A DNA stretch of 23,336 bases from CAYXWH01 sp964468755 (lineage in GTDB: Bacteria; Chloroflexota; Dehalococcoidia; Dehalococcoidales; RBG-16-60-22), in assembly GCA_964468755.1 (NCBI GenBank), contig CAYXWH010000025.1:1-23336 (forward strand), in the 5' to 3' direction. Position numbers and translations under genes: made by a program. Below are positions 7,854 through 16,282 of the stretch, one piece after another (the first letter of the stretch is position 1; every line of letters starts with the position of its first letter). Under the pieces are notes generated by a model that did not search any database, had not been told where the DNA came from, and saw nothing but the letters and a program-made list of their open reading frames with translations.

Positions 7854-9698
7854 ATGTACACGATTGATTTTGAGCCGTTGGGCCGCCGGGGACGATGCCG
7901 GGACAGTATGTCCCTGCTGGATTGCGCCCGCCAGTGCGGTGTGGGGATAAGCAGCGTCTGCGGGGGGCATGGAACATGCGGCTCCTGCCGGGTAAGAATT
8001 GCCAGTGGCAACGTTTCCGAGCCGACCTCCCGCGAGCGAGAGGTATTTACCCCCCGGGAACTGCGGTCAGGCTGGCGCCTGGCCTGCCAGACATACCCCC
8101 GCAGCCATTGCCGGGTAACCGTGCCGGCCGAATCAATGACCACCACCCAGCGTGTCCAGGTAGAAGGGATACTGGCACCGGTTACTCCGGAGCCGGCGGT
8201 ACAGGACTGCCAGGTACGGCTGGCCCCTCCCTCCCTGTCTGACCTCACCGCCGATGCCGGGCGCCTGCTCGAGGCATTGAACCAGCAGTGTAAGATACAC
8301 TGCGACCTGGTCGATATCGAGGTGCTTCGTGCCCTGCCCGGGCAGCTCCGGTCATGGGACTGGGAATGCCGGGCCAGTGTCCGCAGCGGTGAGCTGGTGG
8401 CGATAATCCCCCGGTCTGGCCGGCAACTGGGACTGGCAATAGACCTGGGCACTACCAAGATTGCCGGGTATCTGGTTGACCTGGGCGATGGCGATACGCT
8501 CGCCGCTAGGGGGGTGATGAACCCCCAGATAAGTTACGGCGAGGATATCATAAGCCGTATCAATGCCAGTATTGCTTCACCGGATGCCGGCATGAAATTG
8601 CATGGGCTGGTTATCGATGCGATTAATCAACTGGCGAATGACCTCTGTAACGCGGTTCACGTCAGCACGGGGGAAATTGTCGATGCGGTGGTCGTCGGTA
8701 ATACCGTCATGCACCACCTGTTTCTCGGCTTGCCGGTAAGCCAGCTCGCCCGCGCCCCCTATGTCCCCGCGGTCAGCCGGTCGCTGGATATCAAGGCTCG
8801 CGACGTGGGGCTGGAGATCGCCGGAGGGGCTTACGTGCACCTGCTGCCCAACATCGCCGGTTTTGTCGGTGCCGACCATGTGGCAATGCTGCTGGCAACC
8901 ACGGACCGGCAGCGGGCAGGGTCGATAATCGCCATCGACATCGGCACCAATACCGAGGTTTCCTGTATAAGCAATGGTGAGATAACCGCCGTTTCCTGCG
9001 CCTCAGGTCCCGCTTTTGAAGGTGGCCACATCACCGACGGCATGAGGGCAGCCAGCGGGGCTATCGAACGACTGCGGGTTACGGGTGATGATATTCAGTA
9101 CCAGACCATCGATGATGCGCCGCCAGCCGGTTTGTGTGGTTCGGGCATACTCGATGCCCTGGCGCAGCTCTATCTGGCGGGGATTATCGACGCTGGCGGT
9201 CGGATGAAGGACAATCACCCCCGCATCCACCGCCGCCAGAAGCAGCGCGAGTTCCGGCTGGTAAGCCGGGAGGAACGAGGTGGCCTTCCGCCCATTGTGA
9301 TTACACAGTCGGACATACGGGCGTTGCAACTGGCCAAGGCAGCCATCCGCACCGGCATTGAGGTTCTCCTCAACACCAGCGGTATCACTGAACAGCAGAT
9401 AAAGCAGGTAATCATCGCCGGTGCCTTTGGTAGCTACATTGATGTGACCAGCGCGATTACTATCGGCATGCTGCCGCCGTTGCCCCCCGGATGCTTTCGG
9501 CAGGTGGGCAACGCTGCCGGAGCAGGTGCCCGGCGGGCACTTCTTTCCCTCAACGAGCGGGCGGAAGCCCGGCAAATCGCCTCGCGGGTACACTATGTGG
9601 AATTAGCCAGTGTCCCTGATTTTACGCCTACCTTCATGGCAGCCAGTTATCTGGGAAGATATAGAATAAGAAATGGTAAACGGGAGGAAATCGGGTGA
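7854..9698 (+). CDS. 2Fe-2S/ASKHA corrinoid activator (RACo/RamA-like, DUF4445)
   Basis: This is an ATP-dependent reductive activator of corrinoid proteins, returning inactive Co(II) to Co(I). The N-terminal plant-type ferredoxin domain has C36, C42, C45 and C78 in the C-x5-C-x2-C spacing. A linker follows, then an ASKHA ATPase domain: phosphate-1 motif LAIDLGTTKIAGYLVDL near residue 200, phosphate-2 IIAIDIGTNTEVSC, LCGSGILDALAQLYLAG, and IIAGAFGSYID. Length (614 aa) fits RACo. Two in-frame ATGs exist, 7848 and 7854. GGGG at 7842-7845 is 2 nt from the first and 8 nt from the second, so 7854 is preferred. It is paired with the MetH-activation-like gene. Its target corrinoid enzyme must be encoded elsewhere. 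Confidence 0.9.
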   Translation: MYTIDFEPLGRRGRCRDSMSLLDCARQCGVGISSVCGGHGTCGSCRVRIASGNVSEPTSREREVFTPRELRSGWRLACQTYPRSHCRVTVPAESMTTTQRVQVEGILAPVTPEPAVQDCQVRLAPPSLSDLTADAGRLLEALNQQCKIHCDLVDIEVLRALPGQLRSWDWECRASVRSGELVAIIPRSGRQLGLAIDLGTTKIAGYLVDLGDGDTLAARGVMNPQISYGEDIISRINASIASPDAGMKLHGLVIDAINQLANDLCNAVHVSTGEIVDAVVVGNTVMHHLFLGLPVSQLARAPYVPAVSRSLDIKARDVGLEIAGGAYVHLLPNIAGFVGADHVAMLLATTDRQRAGSIIAIDIGTNTEVSCISNGEITAVSCASGPAFEGGHITDGMRAASGAIERLRVTGDDIQYQTIDDAPPAGLCGSGILDALAQLYLAGIIDAGGRMKDNHPRIHRRQKQREFRLVSREERGGLPPIVITQSDIRALQLAKAAIRTGIEVLLNTSGITEQQIKQVIIAGAFGSYIDVTSAITIGMLPPLPPGCFRQVGNAAGAGARRALLSLNERAEARQIASRVHYVELASVPDFTPTFMAASYLGRYRIRNGKREEIG

Positions 9699-9799
9699 TG
9701 GAAACCCGCATATCCAGCGCCGGAAGCCCTAATCAACCACCAGCAGTGCCGCGATAAATCTTTCGCCTACCCCACAAAACCTCATTTCCCCCTGTTTCA

Positions 9800-9831
9800 T
9801 TAACTGGATTTTAACATTCGGCGACTATAAT
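9800..9831 (+). promoter_or_regulatory. Promoter with PhoP/OmpR-like direct repeats before the exported repeat protein
   Basis: TTAACT (9800-9805) and TTAACA (9811-9816) form a direct repeat with an 11-bp period (5-bp spacer). A perfect -10 TATAAT (9826-9831) follows 9 bp downstream. The repeats occupy the -35 position, as expected for activation by an OmpR-family regulator. The layout resembles the Gram-positive PhoP box (TTAACA-N5-TTAACA). A very similar arrangement precedes the response regulator (see 10481-10510). Binding by that regulator is an inference. Confidence 0.5.
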
Positions 9832-9868
9832 AGTTTCCAGAACAAACAAGAAAGGAGGTGACGCACTG

Positions 9869-10402
9869 ATGTGGCGCAGTAAAAAGTTCCTGCTGGTTAC
9901 CGTTTTGGTAGTCGTAGTGCTGGCGGGGAGCATTGGTGGGGTAGCCCTTGCCCATACAGAGAACGACGGGGATAATCCGGGACATGAGCTGCTTGCCAGG
10001 GTTGCTGACAAGCTGGGCATTGATGAGCAAACCCTGCGAGACGCCTTTAGTGAAGCTATGGGTGAACTGCGCGCCGAGCGCCCGGAGGGTGGACCTCGCC
10101 TTGGACTACCCGCTGAGCTCCTGGAGCAGTTTGGCATTGATGAGTCGGCTTTCCAGGATGCCGTTGAGCAAGCCCGGAACGAGCTGGAAGACGGGACCCT
10201 GGAGGGCGATCGCAGGGCACTGATGACCAGAGTCCTTGAGCTTCTCGGCATCGATGAAGAGGAGTGGCAGCAAGCCCGTGCCGAGCTTTTCCCCGAGCGT
10301 CCGGAAGGCAGTTCGTTTCCCGGCAGGCCGGGTGGCAGGTTAACCGGGTCTGGCGGTGGACCACATGGACCGGGATTTGGCGGACCACCAGCTACCCAAT
10401 AA
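9869..10402 (+). CDS. Exported or membrane-anchored helical-repeat protein (unknown function)
   Basis: The 177-aa protein begins with MWRSKK and a hydrophobic segment (residues about 7-27) ending AHTEN, so it is exported by Sec or stays anchored. The mature part has three repeats of about 40 residues, each with the core LGIDE(Q/E)xxxxAxxEA: LGIDEQTLRDAFSEAMGEL, FGIDESAFQDAVEQARNEL and LGIDEEEWQQARAELF. Each likely forms a short helical hairpin. The tail (from about residue 145) is Gly/Pro-rich. The start has a near-ideal AAAGGAGGTGA 9-10 nt upstream, implying high expression. It is followed by a strong terminator and then by the two-component system, and it shares operator-like repeats with it, suggesting it is a target or accessory of that system. 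I do not recognise a characterised family. Confidence 0.8.
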   Translation: MWRSKKFLLVTVLVVVVLAGSIGGVALAHTENDGDNPGHELLARVADKLGIDEQTLRDAFSEAMGELRAERPEGGPRLGLPAELLEQFGIDESAFQDAVEQARNELEDGTLEGDRRALMTRVLELLGIDEEEWQQARAELFPERPEGSSFPGRPGGRLTGSGGGPHGPGFGGPPATQ

Positions 10403-10438
10403 GATTTCTAAAAATCAATTTTATTGGGGAATTTCGAG

Positions 10439-10476
10439 GCGGAGAGGGGGCATTTGCCCCCTCTCCGCTTTTGTTT
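10439..10476 (+). terminator. Strong Rho-independent terminator
   Basis: A perfect 12-bp stem GCGGAGAGGGGG (10439-10450) / CCCCCTCTCCGC (10457-10468) with loop CATTTG is followed by TTTTGTTT. It ends the 9869 transcript and separates it from the response regulator operon. Confidence 0.92.
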
Positions 10477-10480
10477 AATT

Positions 10481-10510
10481 TTAATATTTTCTTAACATTT
10501 ATGGTATAAC
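10481..10510 (+). promoter_or_regulatory. Promoter with direct repeats before the response regulator
   Basis: TTAATA (10481-10486) and TTAACA (10492-10497) repeat with an 11-bp period, followed 7 bp later by an extended -10, TGGTATAAC (10502-10510). The pattern mirrors the site at 9800-9831, suggesting autoregulation by the OmpR-family regulator encoded next. The region is AT-rich, so chance similarity is possible. Confidence 0.45.
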
Positions 10511-10542
10511 ATTAAAGAGATATTCTGGTTCAGAGGTGCCAT

Positions 10543-11238
10543 ATGGCTGCAAAAAGAGTCCTCGTCGTTGATGATGATGCCAAGACAGTGGAACTGGTCA
10601 AGCTTTATCTGAACCGTGATGGCTATCGGGTGCTCACCGCCGGCGATGGCGTTGAAGCCCTGCACCTTGCCCGTGAGGGTCACCCTGACCTCATTGTCCT
10701 TGACCTTATGCTTCCCGGTATGGATGGACTTGAGGTGTGCCGTATCATTCGGGAAGAGTCCGATGTTCCGATTATCATGCTTACCGCCCTGACCACTGAC
10801 CAGGACCGGCTGGCCGGGCTGGAATTGGGCGCTGATGATTACGTCACCAAGCCATTCAGTCCGCGGGAACTGGCTGCCCGGGTGCGGGCAGTACTGCGAC
10901 GCCTTCCTGCCGAGCGCGGTCCGGCAAAGATTGAGCATGGTGAGCTTACTGTCGACTTTCTAAAGCGCGAAGCCTCTCTCGCTGGCCGGCATATCAGTCT
11001 CACTCCCGCCGAATTCAAGCTGCTGGCGGTACTGGTCAAGGAGCCGGGACGGGTTTTCAGTCGGGCACTGCTCATTGAAAAGGCTATGGGGCATGATTTT
11101 GAGGGTTTTGACCGCACCATTGATGTGCATATCCTTAACCTGCGCCGCAAGCTGGAACCAGACCCGAGCCATCCCACCTATATAAAGACGTTATACGGCG
11201 CCGGCTACAAGTTCCAAGAGGCGGGCAATGATACATAG
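10543..11238 (+). CDS. OmpR/PhoB-family response regulator
   Basis: This is a cytosolic two-component transcription factor of 231 aa. The receiver domain (residues about 5-118) has the acidic pocket D10-D12, the phospho-acceptor D54 in LIVLDLMLPGMDG, a Thr in the MLTA block and the conserved Lys in VTKPFSPRE. The C-terminal winged helix-turn-helix (about 130-228) shows LTPAEFKLLAVLVKEPGRVFSR and DVHILNLRRKLE with the terminal hairpin TLYGAGYKF. AGAGGTG precedes the ATG by 4-5 nt. Its last 11 nt overlap the start of the histidine kinase gene, indicating translational coupling. It probably controls the downstream exporter and, from the shared repeats, its own promoter and the 9869 gene. Confidence 0.95.
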   Translation: MAAKRVLVVDDDAKTVELVKLYLNRDGYRVLTAGDGVEALHLAREGHPDLIVLDLMLPGMDGLEVCRIIREESDVPIIMLTALTTDQDRLAGLELGADDYVTKPFSPRELAARVRAVLRRLPAERGPAKIEHGELTVDFLKREASLAGRHISLTPAEFKLLAVLVKEPGRVFSRALLIEKAMGHDFEGFDRTIDVHILNLRRKLEPDPSHPTYIKTLYGAGYKFQEAGNDT

Positions 11239-12492
11239 TTTACGGTTTCGTCTCCTGGCAGCTTTCCTCCTGGTCATACTGGTGACTACCGCTACCGTGT
11301 TCTTCTTCATCAGCCGTAGCACCGGGAGTGAAATTGAGGAGTACGAGCAGGTAAAAGAGGAACTTTACCTGCAGAAGATGGCGCGTATCCTGTCCCATGA
11401 ATATGCCCTGCATCAGGGCTGGGCTGATGTTCAGCGCCTTGTTGAAAGAATGAGCACTCTCGACGGCCGCCGCATTGTGCTGACCGACAAGAGCAGTACC
11501 GTGATTGCTGACTCCGAAGGGGATTTAATCGGGCAGCAATATCATTCAACATCGCAGCCCCGGGCTCTGGTGCTGTCATATCCATTACCTCCAAGAGCGT
11601 TTTCCCAACACTCACCACCGCCGCCCCCGCCACTGCTCGAGCAAAATGTGCTGGGGACTCTCTATTTAGGTCCATCAGAAGATTTTATTTCTATGCAAAG
11701 CCTGGCCAGGTCACTCAATAGCTTCCTCCTCTGGGGGGTCCTGCTGGCGATTGCGGTTGCCCTGATAATCACCTTTCTGCTCTCGCGGCGGATTTTATCG
11801 CCGGTGAAAGCCCTGACCTTAACCGCCCGGCGCTTGGGGCAGGGTGACTTTGCCCAGCGGATTCATTCCCGGGAAAAGGGTGAACTGGGCGAACTTGCCC
11901 GGACCTTCAACACCATGGCCGGCAACCTGGAACGAAACGAAAAATTACGGCGAAACATGATAGCCGATGTTGCCCACGAACTGAGAACTCCGCTGTCCAA
12001 TATCCGCGGTTATCTTGAGGCGGTCCATGATGGCCTGGTCAAGCCGGATACCGCCACCACCGATTCTCTTTACGAAGAGGTAACCCTGCTGTCGCGGTTA
12101 CTTGACGACCTTCAGGAGTTAAGCCTTGCCGAAGCGGGGGAATTAAAGCTGAACTGCCGGAAAGAAGATATTTCTCCGCTTATTGACCAGGCTATTTCAT
12201 CGTTGAGGAACTCCGCGGCGGACAAGGGAATATCGATATCTACCGAAGTACCTGATAAGCTGCCGCCGGTACACATTGACCCGCACCGTATCAAACAGGT
12301 ATTGCGTAACCTCATGGAAAATGCGGTGGCGCATACCGTCAAGGGAGGCACCATTACCGTCACCGCCCAGCCGCGCGGCAGCTGGCTGGAGGTAAGTGTG
12401 ACTGACACCGGAGAAGGCATTCCTGCCGAAGACCTGCCCAATGTATTCGAGCGTTTCTACCGGGTAGACAAGTCAAGAACCAGGACAACCGG
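11228..12492 (+). CDS. Membrane sensor histidine kinase, 3' end lost in a gap
   Basis: The protein senses a signal outside the membrane and phosphorylates the preceding response regulator. Visible in order are TM1 (residues about 8-28), an extracytoplasmic sensor of about 135 aa with a Pro run (HSPPPPPPLL), TM2 (about 164-186), a HAMP domain, the HisKA box with H250 in IADVAHELRTPL, the N box NLMENAVAHT and the G1 box VTDTGEGIP. The frame runs into the 100-N gap at 12493 just after RVDKSRTRTTG, so the G2 box and C-terminus, roughly 30-40 residues, are missing. Reading through the N run would create a false 1036-aa kinase-adaptor fusion. The start overlaps the regulator by 11 nt. Confidence 0.93.
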
Positions 12493-12592
12493 NNNNNNNN
12501 NNNNNNNNNNNNNNNNNNNNNNNNNNNNNNNNNNNNNNNNNNNNNNNNNNNNNNNNNNNNNNNNNNNNNNNNNNNNNNNNNNNNNNNNNNNN
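12493..12592. other. Assembly gap (100 N) between kinase and adaptor
   Basis: A placeholder run of exactly 100 N. It hides the end of the kinase and possibly an intergenic region or small gene; its true length is unknown. Confidence 0.98.
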
Positions 12593-12613
12593 GAAGAAAG
12601 GCAGAGCAAAACA

Positions 12614-14338
12614 ATGAAACGATGGAAAATAATTACCGCGCTACTTTTACTGAGCGCGGTTGCGGCTACTTCATTCGCCTGTGGCTCTGATGCCGACGAA
12701 GCAACAGCCGTAGAGTACCAGGAGGTAGCCGTGCAGCGGGGTGACCTCGCGATAGAGATAAACGCCAGCGGCAACCTCGCTCTTTCCCAGAGTGATGAAC
12801 TGACCTTCGAGATAGACGGGACGGTGGACGAAGTGCTCGTTGAGGAGGGGGATACCGTAACCGAGGGTCAGGTGCTTGCCCGGCTGGACGCTGCGGAGTG
12901 GGAGGACCACCTGGAAGAACTGGAGGACGGGCTGACTACTGCCGAGCGACAGTTACGGACCAGGGAGCGTGCCGTTACTGCGGCTGAGCTTAATCTGGAT
13001 GCCAAGAAGCGCCTGGTGACTGCCGAAGAGCGTGACCTGTTGCAGGCACAGGTCAATGTGCAAACGGCACAGCGCGCCCTGGACATAATGACGGATGTTC
13101 AGGAAGCCCAGGATGCTGTGGATGAAGCTGAAGTAAATTTACAGGTTGCCAAGGTGAGGTTGCAGGAGTCCCTGCAATCATCGGCAGGTGGAGAAGGTGG
13201 CGACCCCAACTACTGGTTGCATTGGATAAGTGTCTATACCAACCAGCTCGAAGAAGCGCGGGAAGAACTGAATGAGATATTAACTGACCCGTACTATGGT
13301 GGCGTGACCATAAGCGAAATTTACTTGAAACAGCAGCAACTTGACCTGGCCGAGAAGAACCTGGCTGCTGCCGAGGAAGCTGTTGACGTCGCCAGGGTGA
13401 ACGTGGTGGAAGCCGGGGAGGATATTGTTGACGCTGAAACTGCACTGGCTGACGCTCAGCAAAATCTGGCCGATGCCGAGGAGGAACTGGACGAAGCCCG
13501 GGAAACCAGCCTGGAGATTACTGCCCCCTTTGACGGCTTCATTACCCGGGTTAACGCAGAAGGCGGTGACGAAGTAATGAGGGGTACGGTGATAGCGCAG
13601 ATTGCCGACCCGGACAAATTCGAAGCGGATATTCTGGTCAGCGAGATGGACATCGTGCAGGTTAAACTGGGGGGAGAAGCCTGGGTGGAGGTAGATGCCC
13701 TGCCGGGAATCAGCCTGCCGGCGGAAGTAACCCACATATCGCCGACCGCCACCATTCAGTCGGGCGTGGTCAACTATGGTGTCACCGTGGAAGTAAAGCC
13801 GGTTGAAGCTATCCGGCGGGAGCGGCAGGCGGCAAAGGAACAGGCGATGCAGGACATCGCTGCCGGGGAACTTCCGCCACGACTCCAGCAGGCTGTTGAA
13901 GAAGGCAGCATCACCCGTGAACAGGCTGAAGAAATGATGAAAAAGTTACAGAAGGGAGGGCTACCATCAGCCCCAGCCGGAAAGACGGGGCAGCTGCCAC
14001 TCTCGACCTCACTGGAAGACATTCAGCTGAGAGAAGGGCTTACCGTTATCGTAAATATTATTGTTGAGGAAAAAACCAATGTGCTGCTGGTGCCCAACCA
14101 GGCAATTGCTCAGCAGGGTACCGAGAGCTATGTCAAGGTATCAACAGATGGGGTTGTCCAAGAGCGTTTAGTCCAGACCGGCATCAGCAACTGGCAGTCT
14201 ACCGAGATAACCGGGGGTCTCGACGAAGGTGAAACGGTACTGGTTCCGGAGGGGACGACCGCTGCCGTATCAACCACATCACAGAATAAACCGGGAGGTA
14301 AAATGCCCCTTTTCGGCCCACCGCCTCCGAGAAAGTGA
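12614..14338 (+). CDS. Lipoprotein MacA/HlyD-type export adaptor with helical insertion
   Basis: This is the extracytoplasmic adaptor of an ABC exporter. The signal peptide ends in a lipobox (SFAC, Cys near residue 24), so it is a lipoprotein. It has a split biotinyl-lipoyl domain: the first half around GTVDEVLVEEGDTVTEGQVL, the second around ITAPFDGFITRVNAEGGDEV. A very long Ala/Glu-rich coiled coil lies between them (about residues 95-300). The beta-barrel region is followed by LLVPNQAI and a C-terminal strand domain. Between strand GVTVEVKP and LREGLTVIVNI there is an insertion of about 65 residues (about 397-465) with the helical pair PPRLQQAVEEGSITREQAEEMM, not usual in MacA. The ATG at 12614 follows AAAGG by 12 nt. 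The ABC ATPase starts 19 bp downstream. Confidence 0.88.
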   Translation: MKRWKIITALLLLSAVAATSFACGSDADEATAVEYQEVAVQRGDLAIEINASGNLALSQSDELTFEIDGTVDEVLVEEGDTVTEGQVLARLDAAEWEDHLEELEDGLTTAERQLRTRERAVTAAELNLDAKKRLVTAEERDLLQAQVNVQTAQRALDIMTDVQEAQDAVDEAEVNLQVAKVRLQESLQSSAGGEGGDPNYWLHWISVYTNQLEEAREELNEILTDPYYGGVTISEIYLKQQQLDLAEKNLAAAEEAVDVARVNVVEAGEDIVDAETALADAQQNLADAEEELDEARETSLEITAPFDGFITRVNAEGGDEVMRGTVIAQIADPDKFEADILVSEMDIVQVKLGGEAWVEVDALPGISLPAEVTHISPTATIQSGVVNYGVTVEVKPVEAIRRERQAAKEQAMQDIAAGELPPRLQQAVEEGSITREQAEEMMKKLQKGGLPSAPAGKTGQLPLSTSLEDIQLREGLTVIVNIIVEEKTNVLLVPNQAIAQQGTESYVKVSTDGVVQERLVQTGISNWQSTEITGGLDEGETVLVPEGTTAAVSTTSQNKPGGKMPLFGPPPPRK

Positions 14339-14357
14339 TCCGTAGAGGAAATGTAGC

Positions 14358-15026
14358 ATGATTCAATTACATGATATAGTCAAAATCTATCCTATGGGCA
14401 AGCGAGAGCTGACCGTGCTCAGGGGAATAACCCTGAATATCGAGAGAGGCGAACTGGTAGCGATTATGGGGCCCTCCGGTTCGGGTAAATCAACCATGCT
14501 TAACCTCCTCGGTTGTCTGGACACACCGACCTCCGGGAACTACTTTCTGGAGGGCAAAGAGGTCAGCCGCCTGGGCAGCGGTGAGCTGTCCCAGATACGA
14601 GCCAAGAAGATTGGCTTTGTCTTCCAGACCTTCAACCTGCTGCCCCGGCTGACGGCTCTGGCGAACGTAGAGCTTGGCATGCGGTACGCCAATGGCAGTG
14701 ACCGTAAACTGGCGATAGAGGCGCTGGAACGGGTTGGTCTCGCCGGACGGGCTAGCCATCGCCCCACCGAGCTATCCGGCGGTGAGATGCAGAGAGTCGC
14801 CATTGCCCGGGCGCTGGTGAAAAATCCGCCCCTGATTTTAGCCGATGAACCTACCGGCAACCTGGACAGCCAGTCCGGTGCGGAGATAATCTCAATTCTC
14901 ACCTCTTTACACGCCGAGCAAAAGATTACCCTGGTGATGATAACCCACGATGCCGACGTTGCCCACCAGTGCCAGCGTATCATCCTCCTCAAGGATGGAC
15001 AAATAGTAGGAGAGGAGAAATCATGA
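14358..15026 (+). CDS. ABC transporter ATPase (MacB/LolD-type)
   Basis: The 222-aa cytosolic ATPase energises the adjacent permease. Motifs seen: Walker A GPSGSGKST, Q-loop VFQTFNLLPRLTALANVELG, signature LSGGEMQRVAIARAL (Glu in place of the common Gln), Walker B LILADEPTGNLDS and the H-loop His in ITHD. The FNLLP...N region is typical of the MacB/LolD/FtsE branch. It begins 19 bp after the adaptor and its stop overlaps the permease start (ATGA at 15023-15026), so the three genes are translationally linked. Confidence 0.95.
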   Translation: MIQLHDIVKIYPMGKRELTVLRGITLNIERGELVAIMGPSGSGKSTMLNLLGCLDTPTSGNYFLEGKEVSRLGSGELSQIRAKKIGFVFQTFNLLPRLTALANVELGMRYANGSDRKLAIEALERVGLAGRASHRPTELSGGEMQRVAIARALVKNPPLILADEPTGNLDSQSGAEIISILTSLHAEQKITLVMITHDADVAHQCQRIILLKDGQIVGEEKS

Positions 15027-16255
15027 AGAAGTGGCTGGAACCCTTTACAAACGCCTGGGTGGGGGTTGCCACTCACAAGCTGCGCAGCTTTTTAACCATC
15101 CTTGGTATCGTCATCGGCGTGGCGGCTGTTATTGCACTGATGTCCATCGGCAAAGGAGCTACGGCAGACATCCTTTCCCGTATCGAAGGTATGGGTTCGG
15201 ACCTCATTAGCATTGGCCCCGGTGCTCGTTCCTTTGGTGGAGTCAAGGGTGCCTTGGGCAGTGTACAGACACTTACTCAGGAAGATGCAATAGCTATACA
15301 GGAACAGGTTAACTATATCAATGTAGTATCGCCTACCTACTCAACATCACTCCAGGTGGTTGCCGGAGCTGAGAATATGAATTCACAGGTTACCGGTGTC
15401 CCCCCGGAGTATCAGGACATACAGAATTTAGAAATTGCTTATGGTTCCTTCTTCTCTGCCTATGATTATCAGCGTGGCGCCAAGGTGGTCGTGCTCGGCT
15501 CCGAGGTAAAAGAGACCCTGTTTGGAGATACCGACCCCATAGGGAAACAGATACGCATGGGTAAAAACATTGTCCGTGTTATCGGGGTTCTAGAGAGTAA
15601 GGAAGCCATGTGGGGCTCGCCGGATAACGCCATACTGGTCCCGTTGACAGCCATGCAGCAGATGGTCGCCCAGCCACGGACCAGTCAGGGCGAGCGTATA
15701 GTTTCGTCCGTAGTGCTGACGGTGAGCGACGAGGAGCAGACAGATTACGTTGTTGAGGAAATCACCAGCCTGCTCCGTGACCGCCACCGGCTGGGCCTTG
15801 GTGTAGATGATGACTTTAGTATTATATCTATACAGGAGATAGCCGAAAATGTGTCTGAAGCGACCGGTACGTTGACACTGCTTCTCGGCGCTATTGCTGC
15901 TATTTCGTTACTGGTGGGAGGCATCGGGGTGATGAATATCATGCTGGTCTCGGTGCTGGAAAGGACCAGGGAGATAGGTATACTCAAGGCGCTGGGAGCT
16001 AAAGAACGCGATATATGGCTTCAGTTCCTCCTCGAGGCTGCCTTCCTGACCTTTGCCGGGGGTATCATCGGGATTATCGTGGGGTGGCTGGTCTCATATA
16101 TCGTCAGCAGCACGGGACAGATGACAACCATCGTAACCGCTGATATCGTGATTCTCGCCGTTTCAGTATCGATTGGTATCGGTCTGTTCTTCGGGTTCTA
16201 TCCGGCATGGAATGCCTCCCGCCTGAATCCCATTGACGCCCTCCGTGCCGAATAG
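15023..16255 (+). CDS. FtsX/MacB-type ABC permease
   Basis: This 410-aa inner-membrane protein of the MacB family pairs with the preceding ATPase and adaptor to push substrates across or out of the envelope by a mechanotransmission mechanism. The N-terminal TM lies in LRSFLTILGIVIGVAAVIAL, followed by a large extracytoplasmic MacB-PCD domain (about residues 45-285) and three C-terminal TMs with the FtsX signature GGIGVMNIMLVSVLERTREIG. It ends with NPIDALRAE, the classical MacB terminus. The ATG at 15023 has AGGAG 5 nt upstream. An earlier in-frame ATG at 14969 lies inside the ATPase gene and is rejected. The ABC substrate is unknown; an antimicrobial or cell-envelope role is plausible. Confidence 0.95.
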   Translation: MKKWLEPFTNAWVGVATHKLRSFLTILGIVIGVAAVIALMSIGKGATADILSRIEGMGSDLISIGPGARSFGGVKGALGSVQTLTQEDAIAIQEQVNYINVVSPTYSTSLQVVAGAENMNSQVTGVPPEYQDIQNLEIAYGSFFSAYDYQRGAKVVVLGSEVKETLFGDTDPIGKQIRMGKNIVRVIGVLESKEAMWGSPDNAILVPLTAMQQMVAQPRTSQGERIVSSVVLTVSDEEQTDYVVEEITSLLRDRHRLGLGVDDDFSIISIQEIAENVSEATGTLTLLLGAIAAISLLVGGIGVMNIMLVSVLERTREIGILKALGAKERDIWLQFLLEAAFLTFAGGIIGIIVGWLVSYIVSSTGQMTTIVTADIVILAVSVSIGIGLFFGFYPAWNASRLNPIDALRAE

Positions 16256-16282
16256 CAATAGTACCGGTGACGTCAGTCAGGC

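Noticed and set aside
11228..14338. A single 1036-aa kinase-adaptor fusion gene
   Set aside because: The frame is only open because N codons cannot be stops. The kinase ends at the gap and the adaptor has its own signal peptide and start at 12614.
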